From an uncultured Collinsella sp. (GTDB lineage: Bacteria; Actinomycetota; Coriobacteriia; Coriobacteriales; Coriobacteriaceae), in assembly GCA_900547505.1 (NCBI GenBank), contig URGY01000028.1, positions 1-13,968 on the forward strand: 13,968 bases of DNA. Direction: 5' to 3'. The notes under the pieces were generated by a model that was not told the origin of the DNA, ran no database searches, and saw nothing but the letters and a program-made list of their open reading frames with translations. This document shows, in pieces, positions 13,925 through 13,968 of this stretch (positions within the stretch are counted from its first letter, which is position 1; each line of letters starts with the position of its first letter). A program made the translations under genes and the position numbers.

Positions 13925-13968
13925 CTGTCTCTTATACACATCTCCGAGCCCACGAGACTACGCTGCAT
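13925..13968. other. Illumina Nextera adapter and index (artefact)
   Basis: Bases 13925-13943 are the Tn5 mosaic-end sequence CTGTCTCTTATACACATCT. Bases 13944-13958 are CCGAGCCCACGAGAC, the rest of the Nextera read-2 adapter. The next eight bases (TACGCTGC, 13959-13966) sit where the i7 index belongs and, from memory, match Nextera index N721. The final AT begins the P7 tail. This is library sequence, not genome. Confidence 0.98.

Overview
The window reads as a piece of a Coriobacteriia (Actinomycetota) genome, most probably Collinsella. This is inferred from the GC-rich sequence with strong AAG/GAG/ATC codon preference, the paired LytS-type kinases and LytTR regulators, and the style of the C39-like protein. 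Eleven of the twelve genes lie on the minus strand. The right edge is a contig end: 13925-13968 is Illumina Nextera adapter plus a sample index, so the last gene is cut off artificially.

Layout in minus-strand transcription order, from the right end. (1) A 5'-truncated carbamate kinase (13372-13924) is followed by two hairpins, the second with a short U-tract. (2) A REP-like inverted repeat (13180-13264) contains the stop codon of the only plus-strand gene, a membrane-anchored C39-like peptidase-fold protein (12182-13183). (3) A 355-base divergent intergenic region holds a plus-strand terminator-like hairpin with no obvious gene to terminate. (4) An APC amino-acid permease (10375-11826) and an amidohydrolase of the prolidase/imidazolonepropionase-like type (8966-10243) form a catabolic pair with highly biased codons. 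They are separated by a structured 131-base spacer. (5) A LytS-type kinase (7462-8847) and LytTR regulator (6689-7423) are followed by a zinc-dependent phospholipase C-like protein (5652-6596) and a UMF1/Atg22-type MFS transporter (4291-5550), without a convincing terminator between them. (6) A family 2-like glycosyltransferase (2932-4119) overlaps a second LytS-type kinase (1592-2935) by 4 bases, and its LytTR regulator (803-1519) follows. A YfcE-like metallophosphoesterase (239-706) comes last.

Taken together, the core is two paralogous LytS/LytTR two-component systems sitting close together. Each is linked to genes likely to act at the cell envelope: glycosyltransferase with one, phospholipase C-like protein and transporter with the other. 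Minus-strand intrinsic terminators close the permease-amidohydrolase unit (8886-8907), the transporter (4141-4175), the first regulator (746-796) and the phosphoesterase (200-229). In several of them, G-U pairs that exist only in the minus-strand RNA show their direction. Three of these terminators lie 38-40 bases or less upstream of the next start codon, leaving little room for a separate promoter, so regulated read-through is possible.

I did not find a CRISPR array, a recognisable RNA gene, a prophage or a complete insertion sequence. The points most worth a second look are the adapter-derived fake N-terminus, the REP-embedded stop codon, the terminators abutting the sensor operons, and the glycosyltransferase-kinase coupling.
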